NCBI RefSeq assembly: GCF_963675065.1 | Contig: NZ_OY775906.1 | Location: 846,001 to 910,000, forward strand | DNA length: 64,000 bases | Direction of reading: 5' to 3' | Source of the DNA: an uncultured Draconibacterium sp. | GTDB lineage: Bacteria; Bacteroidota; Bacteroidia; Bacteroidales; Prolixibacteraceae | Shown: positions 18,246-27,125 of the stretch, piece after piece | How the letters are laid out: every line of letters begins with the position of its first letter | How positions within the stretch are numbered: the stretch's first letter is position 1 | The notes under the pieces: generated by a model | Told to the model about the DNA's origin: nothing | Databases searched by the model: none | Seen by the model: only the letters and a program-made list of their open reading frames with translations | Translations under genes and position numbers: made by a program

Positions 18246-20252
18246 ATGAAAATTAATAAATTATATATAATATTTTTTATCGCAACGCTCTTTTTTGCGG
18301 CTTGTGATGAATATGAAGATACGGTAGAGTCAAGTCCTGCCGTACCTGAAGGATGCCAGGGAGTATATTTCCCTAGTTCGAATACAGCTGTTTTTGAGCT
18401 GGAACCAACAGAAGCAACTGAAATTACGTTAACTATTGCCAGAACTGTTTCGACAGGATCTGTTGATGTTCCAATTTCAGTTCAATCGAATACCGACGAT
18501 GTTTTTAACGTGCCGGCAACTGTAAATTTTGCTGATGGTAAAACTGAAGTTGATTTTACTGTTCCATTCCCAAGTGCCGGAGAAGGAACAACTTATAGTT
18601 TGAAATTGCTTGTTGAAGGAGATCAGTATATAAATCCATATTCTGCTGCTTCGCCTGTTGTTTCAACCCAGGTTACCCGTATTAAGTGGGAGCCGGTTGC
18701 CGAGCCAATGGTTTATGTTGATGGTACTTTCTCTACATTCTATGGGGTGAGTATCGTTCCAATGTACGTTTGGGCTGAAAAAGCACAGCTTGGTGAATCG
18801 GTTCGTTATCGTTTTAAAAATGCTTACCGTGTAGCTACAGGAGATTGGAATGCTGACAACTCAGACTATATTGCCGTGCCTGATGGAGATGGAATTTATG
18901 ACGGTTATCCTTCTGTTTGGCCAGGTGAAATGGACGAAAGTCAAGACTGGTACACAACAATTGAAATTTATGATCCGGCAGGAACATCAGGCGATGTATT
19001 CATGTCTGCTCATGAATTGGGGGTAAGCTGGTCGTACGGCATGTTCTCTATTGGTTCTGTTTATGGTAATATTTCTGAGAATATTGGTAGTTACCCATTA
19101 GGTACATTATCTAATGGTGTTATTACTTTCCCTGCTAATTCATTGTATATTAGTATGGCAGATTACGAAGACGGAGGAGAATATCCGGCATCTACACCTA
19201 CTTATATTTATCTTACCAAAGAAGCTTTTATTGCTGCTAACCTTAAAATTGAAGATTTCAACGATGTTGAATACGAAGCAATTGCAGGTGCGGTAAGTGA
19301 GTTTGCATCAGCTGCATACAGCGATAACTGGAGTCAAACATTAGCAATGGCTGTTGATGCTGATCCGGATAATGAGGACAGCGAATATAAAAACCTGTAT
19401 TACTTGTCTAACTTGTATGCTGCTGGTTACGGTGTAGCATTCTATTACGAAGAAGGTGTTGGTGTTACTATTCCTGAAAACCAACCAATCGGAACTGAAG
19501 TATTTGGACAGGATATTTATGTATCGGCAAGCGAAGACATCGAATCTTCAGTTGAAGTAAACTCAAAAGGAGTTACTATTTACACGCTGGGATTAATATT
19601 CCACTATGCTGATGGTACTGTTGTTGGTGAATTTGCTGAAAAATTCTTCTACTCAGAAGATGCAGTTTCATATGCTAAAGAAGATTTTATTGGCAACTTT
19701 GTAATGTCTGGTATGAGCCAGTTTGGCGAGGCAGATGCAAGTATGGACGTAAATATCGCCGAAGGTGACGATGAGAATACATTTGTTATTACCGGTATCA
19801 CATATGCTCCTGAAGTGCTTGCACTTTTTGATCCGGCAACAAGTGTTATGACTATTACTCCGCAAGTAATGCCTGACCTTGTGTTAGGTAGCGGGACATA
19901 CGATGTTACTTTGTATACAACCGATCTTGATGGAGGTGTAAGTACTACAGCCGTAATGAACTTTACATTTAATATGCAGGGTGATTTGATAATGACAAAT
20001 ACCAGTACAGCCGATGGTTACCTGATTCGCAGCGAAGCTGCCGGAGGTTGGTTGGATGGTTACTATGGCCTGTCGTTTACACCAGATGCCAGCAAGTCTG
20101 CGGGAATCGCTACTCAAAGCGTTGTTCCATTCAAGGTACACACCGTACAGGATCTTGTACAAAAAGCACAAATTGCTACAAATAATTTCAAAGTTCAGGG
20201 AAAAATATCTCCTAAAACATTGAAGAAGAACATTAATCCAGTAGCACTTTAA
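18246..20252 (+). CDS. SusE-position surface lipoprotein with Calx-beta-like domain
   Basis: The third gene of the susCD operon, 668 residues. The signal peptide MKINKLYIIFFIATLFFAAC gives a lipobox with the acceptor cysteine at position 20. Residues about 40-140 resemble a Calx-beta domain as found in many Bacteroidota lipoproteins (TEITLTIARTVSTGSVDVPI and VNFADGKTEVDFTVPF); the rest is beta-rich and acidic with no domain I can name. By position it is a SusE/SusF-like accessory binding protein. I start at the ATG at 18246 because the in-frame ATG at 18153 belongs to a leader repeat and would bury the signal peptide. A strong terminator follows. Confidence 0.85.
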   Translation: MKINKLYIIFFIATLFFAACDEYEDTVESSPAVPEGCQGVYFPSSNTAVFELEPTEATEITLTIARTVSTGSVDVPISVQSNTDDVFNVPATVNFADGKTEVDFTVPFPSAGEGTTYSLKLLVEGDQYINPYSAASPVVSTQVTRIKWEPVAEPMVYVDGTFSTFYGVSIVPMYVWAEKAQLGESVRYRFKNAYRVATGDWNADNSDYIAVPDGDGIYDGYPSVWPGEMDESQDWYTTIEIYDPAGTSGDVFMSAHELGVSWSYGMFSIGSVYGNISENIGSYPLGTLSNGVITFPANSLYISMADYEDGGEYPASTPTYIYLTKEAFIAANLKIEDFNDVEYEAIAGAVSEFASAAYSDNWSQTLAMAVDADPDNEDSEYKNLYYLSNLYAAGYGVAFYYEEGVGVTIPENQPIGTEVFGQDIYVSASEDIESSVEVNSKGVTIYTLGLIFHYADGTVVGEFAEKFFYSEDAVSYAKEDFIGNFVMSGMSQFGEADASMDVNIAEGDDENTFVITGITYAPEVLALFDPATSVMTITPQVMPDLVLGSGTYDVTLYTTDLDGGVSTTAVMNFTFNMQGDLIMTNTSTADGYLIRSEAAGGWLDGYYGLSFTPDASKSAGIATQSVVPFKVHTVQDLVQKAQIATNNFKVQGKISPKTLKKNINPVAL

Positions 20253-20272
20253 TACTGAATTACAGAATATAG

Positions 20273-20306
20273 AAAAAGCCGCTTCATTGAGTTGAAGCGG
20301 CTTTTT
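20273..20306 (+). terminator. Intrinsic terminator of the susCD operon
   Basis: A 14-bp perfect stem (AAAAAGCCGCTTCA with its complement), a 6-nt loop and a run of T, 20 nt after the lipoprotein stop codon. Confidence 0.9.
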
Positions 20307-20543
20307 GTTTTTATTAAGCAGGTGACTACATTTAACCTGCTTAATTTATTAGAATGGATGGTGTCTTGCTTAACTTGCTGACTAAAAGATCTCCCCATTG
20401 ATATGCAGCAATTCTTAAGTTAGTAATTTTAGACTTTTGCAGGCCTGTAAATGGATTTTTTTTGTGGTATCATCAAACTTCTATCATTAGCCCCAAAAAA
20501 GTATAAACACCGAGGGCAACAATGAATTGCAGTATGTAAGGCA

Positions 20544-20573
20544 CAAAAAAAGACCGTCTCAAACGAAACGGCC
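20544..20573 (-). terminator. Intrinsic terminator of fabI
   Basis: On the minus strand GGCCGTTTC pairs with GAGACGGTC (9 bp, two G-U pairs) around a 4-nt loop, followed by seven or eight T. It lies 24 nt beyond the fabI stop. Confidence 0.85.
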
Positions 20574-20596
20574 TTACTTTTTTCTTCTTGTTTTTA

Positions 20597-21472
20597 TTAG
20601 TCGTAGCGATGTTCATCAGCGCTGGGCATATCACTATCGCACGCACATATTTTATCCAAACCTTTTTCGTATTGCTCCAGTGCACGCAGGCTCATTCCCA
20701 TATTCGAGAATCCACCGTCGTGGAAAAGGTTTTGCATCGTAACTTTTTTCGTCAGGTCTGAGAAAAGTGTAATACAGTAATCAGCACATTCATCACCTGT
20801 GGCATTACCCAGTGGCGACATTCTTTCCGAGAAGTCTAACAAACGGTCGAAACCTTTAACACCGTTTCCCGCGGTTGTAATGGTTGGCGATTGTGAAATG
20901 GTATTTACCCGAACATTACGCTCACGACCATAAATATAACCGAAACTACGGGCAATCGATTCAAGCAATGCTTTTGCGTCGGCCATATCGTTGTAACCAA
21001 AGAAAGAACGTTGTGCCGCAACATACGACAAGGCAACTACCGATCCCCATTCGTTAATAGCATCCATTTTACGTGCCACTTGAAGAACTTTGTGAAAAGA
21101 CACTGCAGACACATCAAGGGTTTTGTCCAGATAGTTATAATCCAAATCACTGTAATGGCGTCCCTTTCTTACGTTTGGCGACATACCAATCGAGTGTAAA
21201 ATGAAGTCGATTTTGCCACCTAAAGCTTCCATTGATTTTTTGATCAGGTTTTCCAGATCCTCAACATTGGTTGCATCGGCACCAATAACTTCAGCATTAA
21301 TTTGCTCTCCCAGTTGGTTTGTTTCGCCCATACGAATGGCAACCGGGGTATTTGATAATGTTACCGTGGCTCCTTCTTCGTGTGCTCTTACTGCCACTTT
21401 CCAGGCAATTGAATCAGGATTTAGTGCCCCGAAAATAATTCCCTTTTTTCCTTTTAATAAATTGTTACTCAT
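20597..21472 (-). CDS. fabI: Enoyl-[acyl-carrier-protein] reductase FabI
   Basis: FabI carries out the last step of each fatty acid elongation cycle, reducing enoyl-ACP with NAD(P)H. The 291 residues show the family pattern: the altered nucleotide loop GALNPDSIAWKVA, LHSIGMSPN, the catalytic Tyr150 and Tyr160 with Lys167 (SYVAAQRSFFGYNDMADAK), the VNTISQSPTITTAG substrate loop and a GGFSNMGMS end. It is about 25-30 residues longer than E. coli FabI, with a charged cysteine-containing tail after the fold. The gene is alone, with its own promoter and terminator. Confidence 0.96.
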   Translation of the reverse strand: MSNNLLKGKKGIIFGALNPDSIAWKVAVRAHEEGATVTLSNTPVAIRMGETNQLGEQINAEVIGADATNVEDLENLIKKSMEALGGKIDFILHSIGMSPNVRKGRHYSDLDYNYLDKTLDVSAVSFHKVLQVARKMDAINEWGSVVALSYVAAQRSFFGYNDMADAKALLESIARSFGYIYGRERNVRVNTISQSPTITTAGNGVKGFDRLLDFSERMSPLGNATGDECADYCITLFSDLTKKVTMQNLFHDGGFSNMGMSLRALEQYEKGLDKICACDSDMPSADEHRYD

Positions 21473-21587
21473 AATTTGTTTTTATGAAACGTGTGTGACA
21501 AAATTTTTTTTGACATACACGACAATGATAAATTTTTGCGGTTCCATCTGTTTTATGTGTTAAAATATCCAGATGAAAATACGCGTG

Positions 21588-21595
21588 CAAAGTTA
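21588..21595 (-). promoter_or_regulatory. Candidate -7 box for fabI
   Basis: Minus-strand TAACTTTG followed by CA fits TAnnTTTG. No clear -33 TTTG is seen at the right distance. Confidence 0.45.
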
Positions 21596-21752
21596 ATTCA
21601 GTTTAAATAAATTATTCACGAATGATCATTTTTCAGCTGTTAAGTCTGCTTTTTTAACTTTTCTCATCGAATTTTGTTCAATAACATTCGAAAATATGAA
21701 TGATAATCGCGAAAAGCTGTATTATATGCTTTCATATAGTAGCTGCTTTTTT

Positions 21753-21760
21753 TAGCTTTG
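21753..21760 (+). promoter_or_regulatory. Candidate -7 box upstream of leader copy B
   Basis: TAGCTTTG fits TAnnTTTG, with TTTC 19 nt upstream as a partial -33 element. Transcription would begin near 21767, about 17 nt before the leader repeat, which places that repeat in the 5' untranslated region. Confidence 0.5.
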
Positions 21761-21783
21761 AAAACAAATAAAAACTGTTACCT

Positions 21784-21875
21784 ATGAAACGAGCATAGTA
21801 AAAAGTATTTTATCATACAATACAATGTTTATGCGAGTTCCATGAGTCACCTTTAAAACAAAAAATTTTAGACGA
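21784..21875 (+). promoter_or_regulatory. Conserved leader element, copy B
   Basis: The 13-mer ATGAAACGAGCAT opens it; GCGAGTTCCATGAGTCACC follows 49 nt later, and the tail through TTTTAGAC runs up to the ATG at 21876. The first ATG opens a four-codon frame (MKRA, then TAG). Its last 40 nt are almost identical to copy C. Confidence 0.65.
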
Positions 21876-23528
21876 ATGAAACGAATATTCATGCTGTTTA
21901 TGGCAACAACTCTATTCTTTAGTTGTTCTACAAGCACTAAAAAAGAAGCAAAAGAAGACACAAAAATGGAAGTGAATCAGGAAATAAAAAAGAAAGCCGA
22001 CGAATTTGTATCGTTTAAATTAACCACCGATTTAAGCGTGCTAACCGAGAATGAAAAGCAAATGCTGCCGATTTTGCTCGAAGCCGCAAATTTAATGAAC
22101 GACATTTACTGGCAGGAAGCATACGGCGAAAAGGACGAATTGTTGAGCCAAAGCTGGGATGAATACACCCTGAAATTTATAAAGTTAAATTATGGTCCCT
22201 GGGAACGTTTAAATGCCAATAAACCATTTTTGCCCGGATACGATGAAAAACCGGCAGGGGCAAATTTCTATCCGAAAGATATGACAAAGGAAGAATTTGA
22301 AGCCTGGAATGATGAAACAAAAACCAGCCTCTATACCATGATACGCCGCGACGAAGACGGTAATTTAAAATCCGTTCCATACCACATCGCATTCAAAAAT
22401 GAAATAGAAAAGGTTGCCGAGCTGTTATTGCAGGCAGCTGAACTGGCAGAAGATGCCGGACTGAAAAAATATTTGGAAGAGCGTTCGAAAGCGCTACTTA
22501 CCGATGATTATTATGCAAGTGATGTTGCGTGGATGGAAATGAAAAACAACACCATTGAGTTTATTGTAGGGCCTATTGAAAATTACGAGGATCAGCTTTA
22601 TGGCTACAAAGCCGCACACGAATCGTTTATCCTGATTAAAGATAAAGACTGGAGTAAACGACTGGAGAAATATGCAGCATTGTTGCCGGGCCTGCAAAAA
22701 GCATTGCCTTGCGAGCAGCCTTATAAAAACGAAACTCCGGGCGTCGATTCTGATATGAATGTTTACGATGCTATTTATTACGCTGGTGATTGTAATGCCG
22801 GAAGTAAAACCATCGCAATCAATCTGCCTAACGACGAAGAGGTTCGCGAAACAAAAGGCAGCCGTAAACTGCAGTTGAAAAATTCGATGCAGGCTAAATT
22901 CGATAAAATATTGGTGCCAATTGCCGATTTGCTGATTGCTGAAGATCAACGCCAGCATGTGAAATTCGATGCTTTCTTCGAAAACACCATGTTTCATGAA
23001 GTGGCTCACGGCCTTGGCCTGGGCAACACCGTTGATCAGAGTAACACCGTTCGTGAAGCTTTAAAAGATGCCTACACTTCAATTGAAGAAAGTAAAGCCG
23101 ATATTTTAGGTTTGTGGTGTGTTTACCAACTCAATGAAATGGGCGAGTTGAGCGAAAAAGATATGATGGACAACTTCGTAACTTTTATGGCCGGCATTTT
23201 CCGTTCTGTACGTTTTGGTGCTGCCAGCGCACACGGTAAGGCAAACATGATGCGGTTCTATTACTTTCAGGAAATGGGAGCTTTTACACGCGACGAGACT
23301 ACCGGGACCTATCGTGTTGACTACGATAAAATGAAAGATGCCATGATGAACCTGTCGGAAATTATTCTGAAAATTCAGGGCGATGGCGACTATCAGCAGG
23401 CCAAACAAATCATTGAAGAGAAAGGATTTATTCGCGAAGCACTTCAAAAAGATCTGGACCGGATAGGAGAGGCCGGTATTCCGCGCGATATCGTTTTCGA
23501 GCAGGGAGCAGAAGTTTTAGGACTTTAA
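21876..23528 (+). CDS. M49 (dipeptidyl peptidase III)-like zinc peptidase, lipoprotein
   Basis: A 550-residue exported metallopeptidase. MKRIFMLFMATTLFFSC is a lipoprotein signal. The zinc site is HEVAH at residues 374-378 with the second ligand in EESKAD (404-409), the arrangement of family M49, whose members release dipeptides from oligopeptide N-termini. Most M49 enzymes have a six-residue HExxGH motif and EECRAD/E; here the motif has five residues, as in some bacterial members. The protein is shorter than classic DPP III. It is monocistronic, preceded by leader copy B and followed by a terminator, and probably acts in the periplasm or at the outer membrane. Confidence 0.85.
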   Translation: MKRIFMLFMATTLFFSCSTSTKKEAKEDTKMEVNQEIKKKADEFVSFKLTTDLSVLTENEKQMLPILLEAANLMNDIYWQEAYGEKDELLSQSWDEYTLKFIKLNYGPWERLNANKPFLPGYDEKPAGANFYPKDMTKEEFEAWNDETKTSLYTMIRRDEDGNLKSVPYHIAFKNEIEKVAELLLQAAELAEDAGLKKYLEERSKALLTDDYYASDVAWMEMKNNTIEFIVGPIENYEDQLYGYKAAHESFILIKDKDWSKRLEKYAALLPGLQKALPCEQPYKNETPGVDSDMNVYDAIYYAGDCNAGSKTIAINLPNDEEVRETKGSRKLQLKNSMQAKFDKILVPIADLLIAEDQRQHVKFDAFFENTMFHEVAHGLGLGNTVDQSNTVREALKDAYTSIEESKADILGLWCVYQLNEMGELSEKDMMDNFVTFMAGIFRSVRFGAASAHGKANMMRFYYFQEMGAFTRDETTGTYRVDYDKMKDAMMNLSEIILKIQGDGDYQQAKQIIEEKGFIREALQKDLDRIGEAGIPRDIVFEQGAEVLGL

Positions 23529-23537
23529 AAATACAAG

Positions 23538-23569
23538 CCGGGAAGTAAGTTGCTTCCCGGTTCTTTTTT
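23538..23569 (+). terminator. Intrinsic terminator
   Basis: CCGGGAAG pairs with CTTCCCGG around a 7-nt loop and is followed by TTCTTTTTT. It lies 10 nt after the M49-like gene. Confidence 0.85.
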
Positions 23570-23644
23570 ATGATAGTTTATTCTTCAAAGAGTTTAACAC
23601 CCTGTTAACAACAATTTTGTTGCATCCGAGGTTATATTTGTAAC

Positions 23645-24142
23645 GTGAATCAGTTAAAGAACATATCGGTTTTATTTCTTGGAGTGATATTTCTGTTGTC
23701 AACTTCCGGATTTATTCTGTACAAAAGCTACTGCGTTTGTTCGGGCGAGGATTACACCAGTATTATTATAAAACCCGAAACCTGTGAAACCGATTTTCAT
23801 CAACATCACAAACACGATCTTTCGAACAACGAAATAACCTGTTCCGAAGGCGAATGTCATGAATGCCAACCAACGAGCGAACATTCAGATACTTGCGGAT
23901 GTGAAGCGCCCGAATCCATTTTTATGAAATTGATGGATAAGGCGGTTAATGATGAAGTTAAGTTCGTTGCCGTTCAGCCGGTTGAATTAAAAATATTCAG
24001 CGCTGATCTTCTTGAGGAGCTGATAATAAATGGCGAAAGCAACATAAATAGTTGTTATTACCTCGATCCACCACCAAAGATTGTATCATCACTGGATTTT
24101 CTTATCCAAATCCAACAACTTAAAATTCCCTCGTTAGCTTAA
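23645..24142 (+). CDS. HYC_CC_PP-like secreted cysteine/histidine-rich protein
   Basis: A 165-residue exported protein. The hydrophobic N-terminus (SVLFLGVIFLLSTSGFIL) precedes SYCVC, a His/Cys-rich middle (DFHQHHKHD, CSEGECHECQP, CGCEAP) and a C-terminal SCYYLDPPPKI. This order, with a YC near the start, clustered cysteines and a late PP, recalls the small HYC_CC_PP family of Bacteroidota, found beside TonB receptors and metal-binding proteins. It probably binds copper or another soft metal in the periplasm (inference). The start is a GTG at 23645; a TATATTTG at 23633-23640 just before it looks like a -7 box, so the message may be nearly leaderless. Confidence 0.7.
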   Translation: MNQLKNISVLFLGVIFLLSTSGFILYKSYCVCSGEDYTSIIIKPETCETDFHQHHKHDLSNNEITCSEGECHECQPTSEHSDTCGCEAPESIFMKLMDKAVNDEVKFVAVQPVELKIFSADLLEELIINGESNINSCYYLDPPPKIVSSLDFLIQIQQLKIPSLA

Positions 24143-24356
24143 GATTTGTTCTGTTTGTTCAGAATACTACTGTTTTTGCAGCAATAAAATTGTGCATTTC
24201 TGTATCCAAAGCAAATTGCACGTATTGAATTCCGGTGAGTGCATTCCAGATGGCTTAGCCTCGGGATAAGCGAACAAAACAATAAAAAGATCCTTAACGG
24301 AATCGTATTCCTCTCATGCTCTGCTGCGAGGAATTCCAATTATAATCTTAAGAATA

Positions 24357-26579
24357 ATGAAGAAATACATCATACTTTTATTTGTCCTGTTTCCGTTTCT
24401 CACGAAAGCGCAGTCTGTTTCAGGTGTAGTTTTTAGCGACGAGGATAGCGGTAAACAGCCGCTTCCCGGAGTGAATGTGATTTGGGAAGGTACCAGTGAA
24501 GGTACTGCCTCAAAACCCGACGGAAGCTTCCGGTTAGAGCAGAAATCAGGGCGGAACAAGCTCGTTTTTAGTTTTGTAGGTTATGAGCCACAAACAGTAC
24601 AAGTGCACGATGCTGATACTTTAGAAGTGGTGCTTCAGCCAAATTTTGAATTGGAAGAAGTGACGGTGATTAAAAAGGATAGAGGAACATACTTATCGGT
24701 TATTAATCCTATCCAAACTGAAAATATTGGAGGTGCGGAACTACACAAAGCTGCCTGTTGTAACCTGGCCGAAAGTTTTGAAACCAATCCTTCGGTTGAT
24801 GTTAGTTACAGCGATGCCGTTACCGGAGCCAAACAAATTAAGCTTTTGGGACTCGACGGAACCTATTCGCAGCTTCAGGTTGAGAATATCCCGAACTTGA
24901 GAGGTCTGGCTACAACGCTCGGATTAACATATATTCCCGGTCCCTGGCTGGAGTCAATTCAAGTTTCGAAAGGAGCTGCTTCGGTGTTAAATGGCTATGA
25001 GTCGATTGCCGGACAAATTAATGCAGAATTAAAAAAGCCGGATAGCAGTGAAAAACTCTTTTTAAATGTTTACGGAAACAATGAAGGCCGTTATGAATTT
25101 AATGGTAATACTAATATAAAAGTTAAAGGCGACACGCTCACAACGGGTGTTTTCGTGCATGCCAGCGATCTGTCGAAAGAAAACGATCATAACCACGATG
25201 GTTTTCTGGATTCGCCTTTGTCGAGCACATTTGAGGTGGCAAACCGCTGGAAATACAACAACCATAGAGGCGGAATGGCACAAGCCGGAGTTACTTTACT
25301 TTGGGACGACCGAATGGGAGGACAGCTTGGCGCCGACAGAGATCTGACACCGTCAATCGATAATCCGTACGGTGTTAATATTGTAAATAATCGTGTGGAT
25401 GCGTTTTTTAAATCGGGAATTGTTTCGCAGGATAATCATCGTGCACTGGCTATTATTACTAATTTCGCGCGTCACGAAACCGAATCCTATTATGGGTTAA
25501 CCGATTACGATGCCGATGAGACAAGGTTTTATGCCAACCTGATTTATACACAGGATTTAGACGAAGCGGCTATTCATGTTTTAAACAGCGGGGCGAGTTT
25601 TATTTACGACGATTTTAACGAAATGCTGTACAACGAGGATGTACAACGCACCGAAAAAGTTCCGGGAATATTTACGGAATATACTTTTATGCCAAGTGAA
25701 AATCTTACGCTAATGGCTGGTATTCGTGCTGATTTTCACAATATTTTTGGAAATTTTGTTACACCACGTATGCACTTTCGTTATAATTTTGCTGATCATT
25801 ATACCATTCGCGCCAGCGCCGGAAAAGGTTACCGTACAGCTAACGTAATCTCGGAAAATACATATTTACTGGCGAACTCGCGGCCGATTAGCTGGACGGA
25901 AGATGCCATGCAGGAAGAAGCCTGGAACTTTGGTTTTGCTTTTATCCAGAATTACAAATTACTGGATCGCGACCTGAGTATCAATGCCGAATTCTTCCGA
26001 ACCGATTTTCAGCAGAAATTAGTGGTCGACAGGGAAACATCGTCTGAATTTATATACCTGTTGCCTTCCACCGAAAAGGCCTATGCCAATAGCCTTCAGT
26101 TTGATGTGCGCTGGCAACCCATTGAACGTTTGGATATGTTGCTGGCTTACCGGGTTAACGTCATTAAAGAAACCATAGGCGGTGAATTGAAAGAGGCTCC
26201 ATTAACCAGCGATTACAAAGGATTGATTAACCTGAATTACACAACCAACCTGAAAAAATGGATGTTCGATTATAACATTCAATTTAATGGAGGCGGACGA
26301 ATTCCGCATGTTTACGAAGAATGGATGAACCGGGCAGATTTCGCGGGAGACTTTTTTGAATTTTCACCTTATACGATTATGAATGCTCAAGTAACAAAAT
26401 ATTTCCGCTATTGGAATATTTATCTGGGGGTTGAAAATTTGACCGATTTTACACAACGAAATCCGATTGAAGGGGCTGATGATCCATTCGGACCTGAATT
26501 TAGTGCAACCAATATTTGGGGGCCAACAATGGGGCGAAAAATCTACCTCGGATTACGGTTTAATTTGAATTATGAATAG
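24357..26579 (+). CDS. TonB-dependent outer-membrane receptor, metal cassette
   Basis: A 740-residue TonB-dependent receptor. It has a signal peptide (FPFLTKAQS), a CarboxypepD_reg-like domain (GVVFSDEDSGKQPLPGVNV, about residues 22-100), a plug with KAACCNLAESFETNPSVDVS and IQVSKGAASVLNGYESIAGQ, and a barrel ending in YLGLRFNLNYE. The paired cysteines at the start of the plug and the Asp/His-rich loop ENDHNHDGFLDSP suggest a metal ligand. It lies between the HYC_CC_PP-like protein and an HMA-domain protein, so metal (possibly copper) uptake is the best guess. It is much shorter than SusC and has no SusD partner. Confidence 0.9.
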   Translation: MKKYIILLFVLFPFLTKAQSVSGVVFSDEDSGKQPLPGVNVIWEGTSEGTASKPDGSFRLEQKSGRNKLVFSFVGYEPQTVQVHDADTLEVVLQPNFELEEVTVIKKDRGTYLSVINPIQTENIGGAELHKAACCNLAESFETNPSVDVSYSDAVTGAKQIKLLGLDGTYSQLQVENIPNLRGLATTLGLTYIPGPWLESIQVSKGAASVLNGYESIAGQINAELKKPDSSEKLFLNVYGNNEGRYEFNGNTNIKVKGDTLTTGVFVHASDLSKENDHNHDGFLDSPLSSTFEVANRWKYNNHRGGMAQAGVTLLWDDRMGGQLGADRDLTPSIDNPYGVNIVNNRVDAFFKSGIVSQDNHRALAIITNFARHETESYYGLTDYDADETRFYANLIYTQDLDEAAIHVLNSGASFIYDDFNEMLYNEDVQRTEKVPGIFTEYTFMPSENLTLMAGIRADFHNIFGNFVTPRMHFRYNFADHYTIRASAGKGYRTANVISENTYLLANSRPISWTEDAMQEEAWNFGFAFIQNYKLLDRDLSINAEFFRTDFQQKLVVDRETSSEFIYLLPSTEKAYANSLQFDVRWQPIERLDMLLAYRVNVIKETIGGELKEAPLTSDYKGLINLNYTTNLKKWMFDYNIQFNGGGRIPHVYEEWMNRADFAGDFFEFSPYTIMNAQVTKYFRYWNIYLGVENLTDFTQRNPIEGADDPFGPEFSATNIWGPTMGRKIYLGLRFNLNYE

Positions 26580-26580
26580 A

Positions 26581-26642
26581 AGTTTCAAGCTTATAGCTAC
26601 AAGCTTCAAGAAAGAATAACTTGTGACGTGAAGCTTGAAACT
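26581..26642. repeat. Inverted-repeat element between receptor and HMA genes
   Basis: The 12-mer AGTTTCAAGCTT (26581-26592) recurs as its exact reverse complement at 26631-26642, with further CAAGCTT copies between. Short AAGCTT-rich palindromic repeats of this kind are scattered in many Bacteroidota genomes. As RNA it would fold into a long hairpin between the two genes. Confidence 0.6.
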
Positions 26643-26657
26643 AAAAACTTTAAAAAA

Positions 26658-26996
26658 ATGAAAAAACTGATTTTATTATTTACGATGGCGATGTTTATCG
26701 GTTTTACCGCTAACGAAACATTTGCACAGAAAAAAGAGAATAAGGTAGTTTGCTTTAAAAGCAATATGGACTGCGCCGACTGTGAGAAAACAGTTACAGA
26801 ATACCTAAAGTTTGAGAAAGGGGTGAAAGATCTGAAAATTGATTTTGTCTCAAATACCATTTTTGTGGAATACAAAGACGGGAAGAATACCGATGATGAA
26901 CTGGCCGCAGCCATAGAAAAGAAAGGCTACAAAGCGGTTAAGATCACCCAAAAAGAATACGAAGAAATTGTAGCAAAGACTAAAAAGGATAAGTAA
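26658..26996 (+). CDS. Periplasmic heavy-metal-associated (HMA) domain protein
   Basis: A 112-residue exported metallochaperone-like protein. The signal peptide ends at ETFAQ. The HMA domain follows, with the metal-binding CxxC as CADC (SNMDCADCEKTV) and the usual ferredoxin-like pattern of DLKIDFVSNTIFVEY and ELAAAIEKKGYKAVKI. It should carry a monovalent copper or similar ion in the periplasm. An in-frame upstream extension to 26628 exists but runs through the inverted repeat; the ATG at 26658 gives a normal signal peptide. It ends the three-gene cassette, followed by a terminator. Confidence 0.92.
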   Translation: MKKLILLFTMAMFIGFTANETFAQKKENKVVCFKSNMDCADCEKTVTEYLKFEKGVKDLKIDFVSNTIFVEYKDGKNTDDELAAAIEKKGYKAVKITQKEYEEIVAKTKKDK

Positions 26997-27038
26997 GAAG
27001 TTCATAAGGAAAGAAAATAATCGCCTGATTAAGAAGTG

Positions 27039-27068
27039 AAAAAGCTGCCTGTCTTCAGGTGGCTTTTT
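27039..27068 (+). terminator. Intrinsic terminator of the metal cassette
   Basis: A 13-bp stem with two G-U pairs, loop TCTT and a T run, 42 nt after the HMA gene. Confidence 0.85.
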
Positions 27069-27125
27069 TTATGAAAAGTCTTTGCCATGGTTCAGGTTTT
27101 ATTGTAATCTTTGTAATTAAAAACC

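Larger units (their letters stand above)
20253..20596. other. Convergent intergenic region with three hairpins
   Basis: Between the susCD operon and fabI, which converge. It holds a terminator for the operon (20273-20306), an 11-bp perfect hairpin at 20313-20345 (ATTAAGCAGGT with ACCTGCTTAAT) that could reinforce it, and a minus-strand terminator for fabI (20544-20573). No gene is seen in the remainder. Confidence 0.6.
21473..21875. other. Divergent regulatory region between fabI and the M49-like gene
   Basis: A 403-nt gap. It contains a -7 box for fabI on the minus strand (21588-21595), a promoter candidate on the plus strand (21753-21760), and leader copy B (21784-21875). The fabI leader would be about 109 nt. 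Confidence 0.55.
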
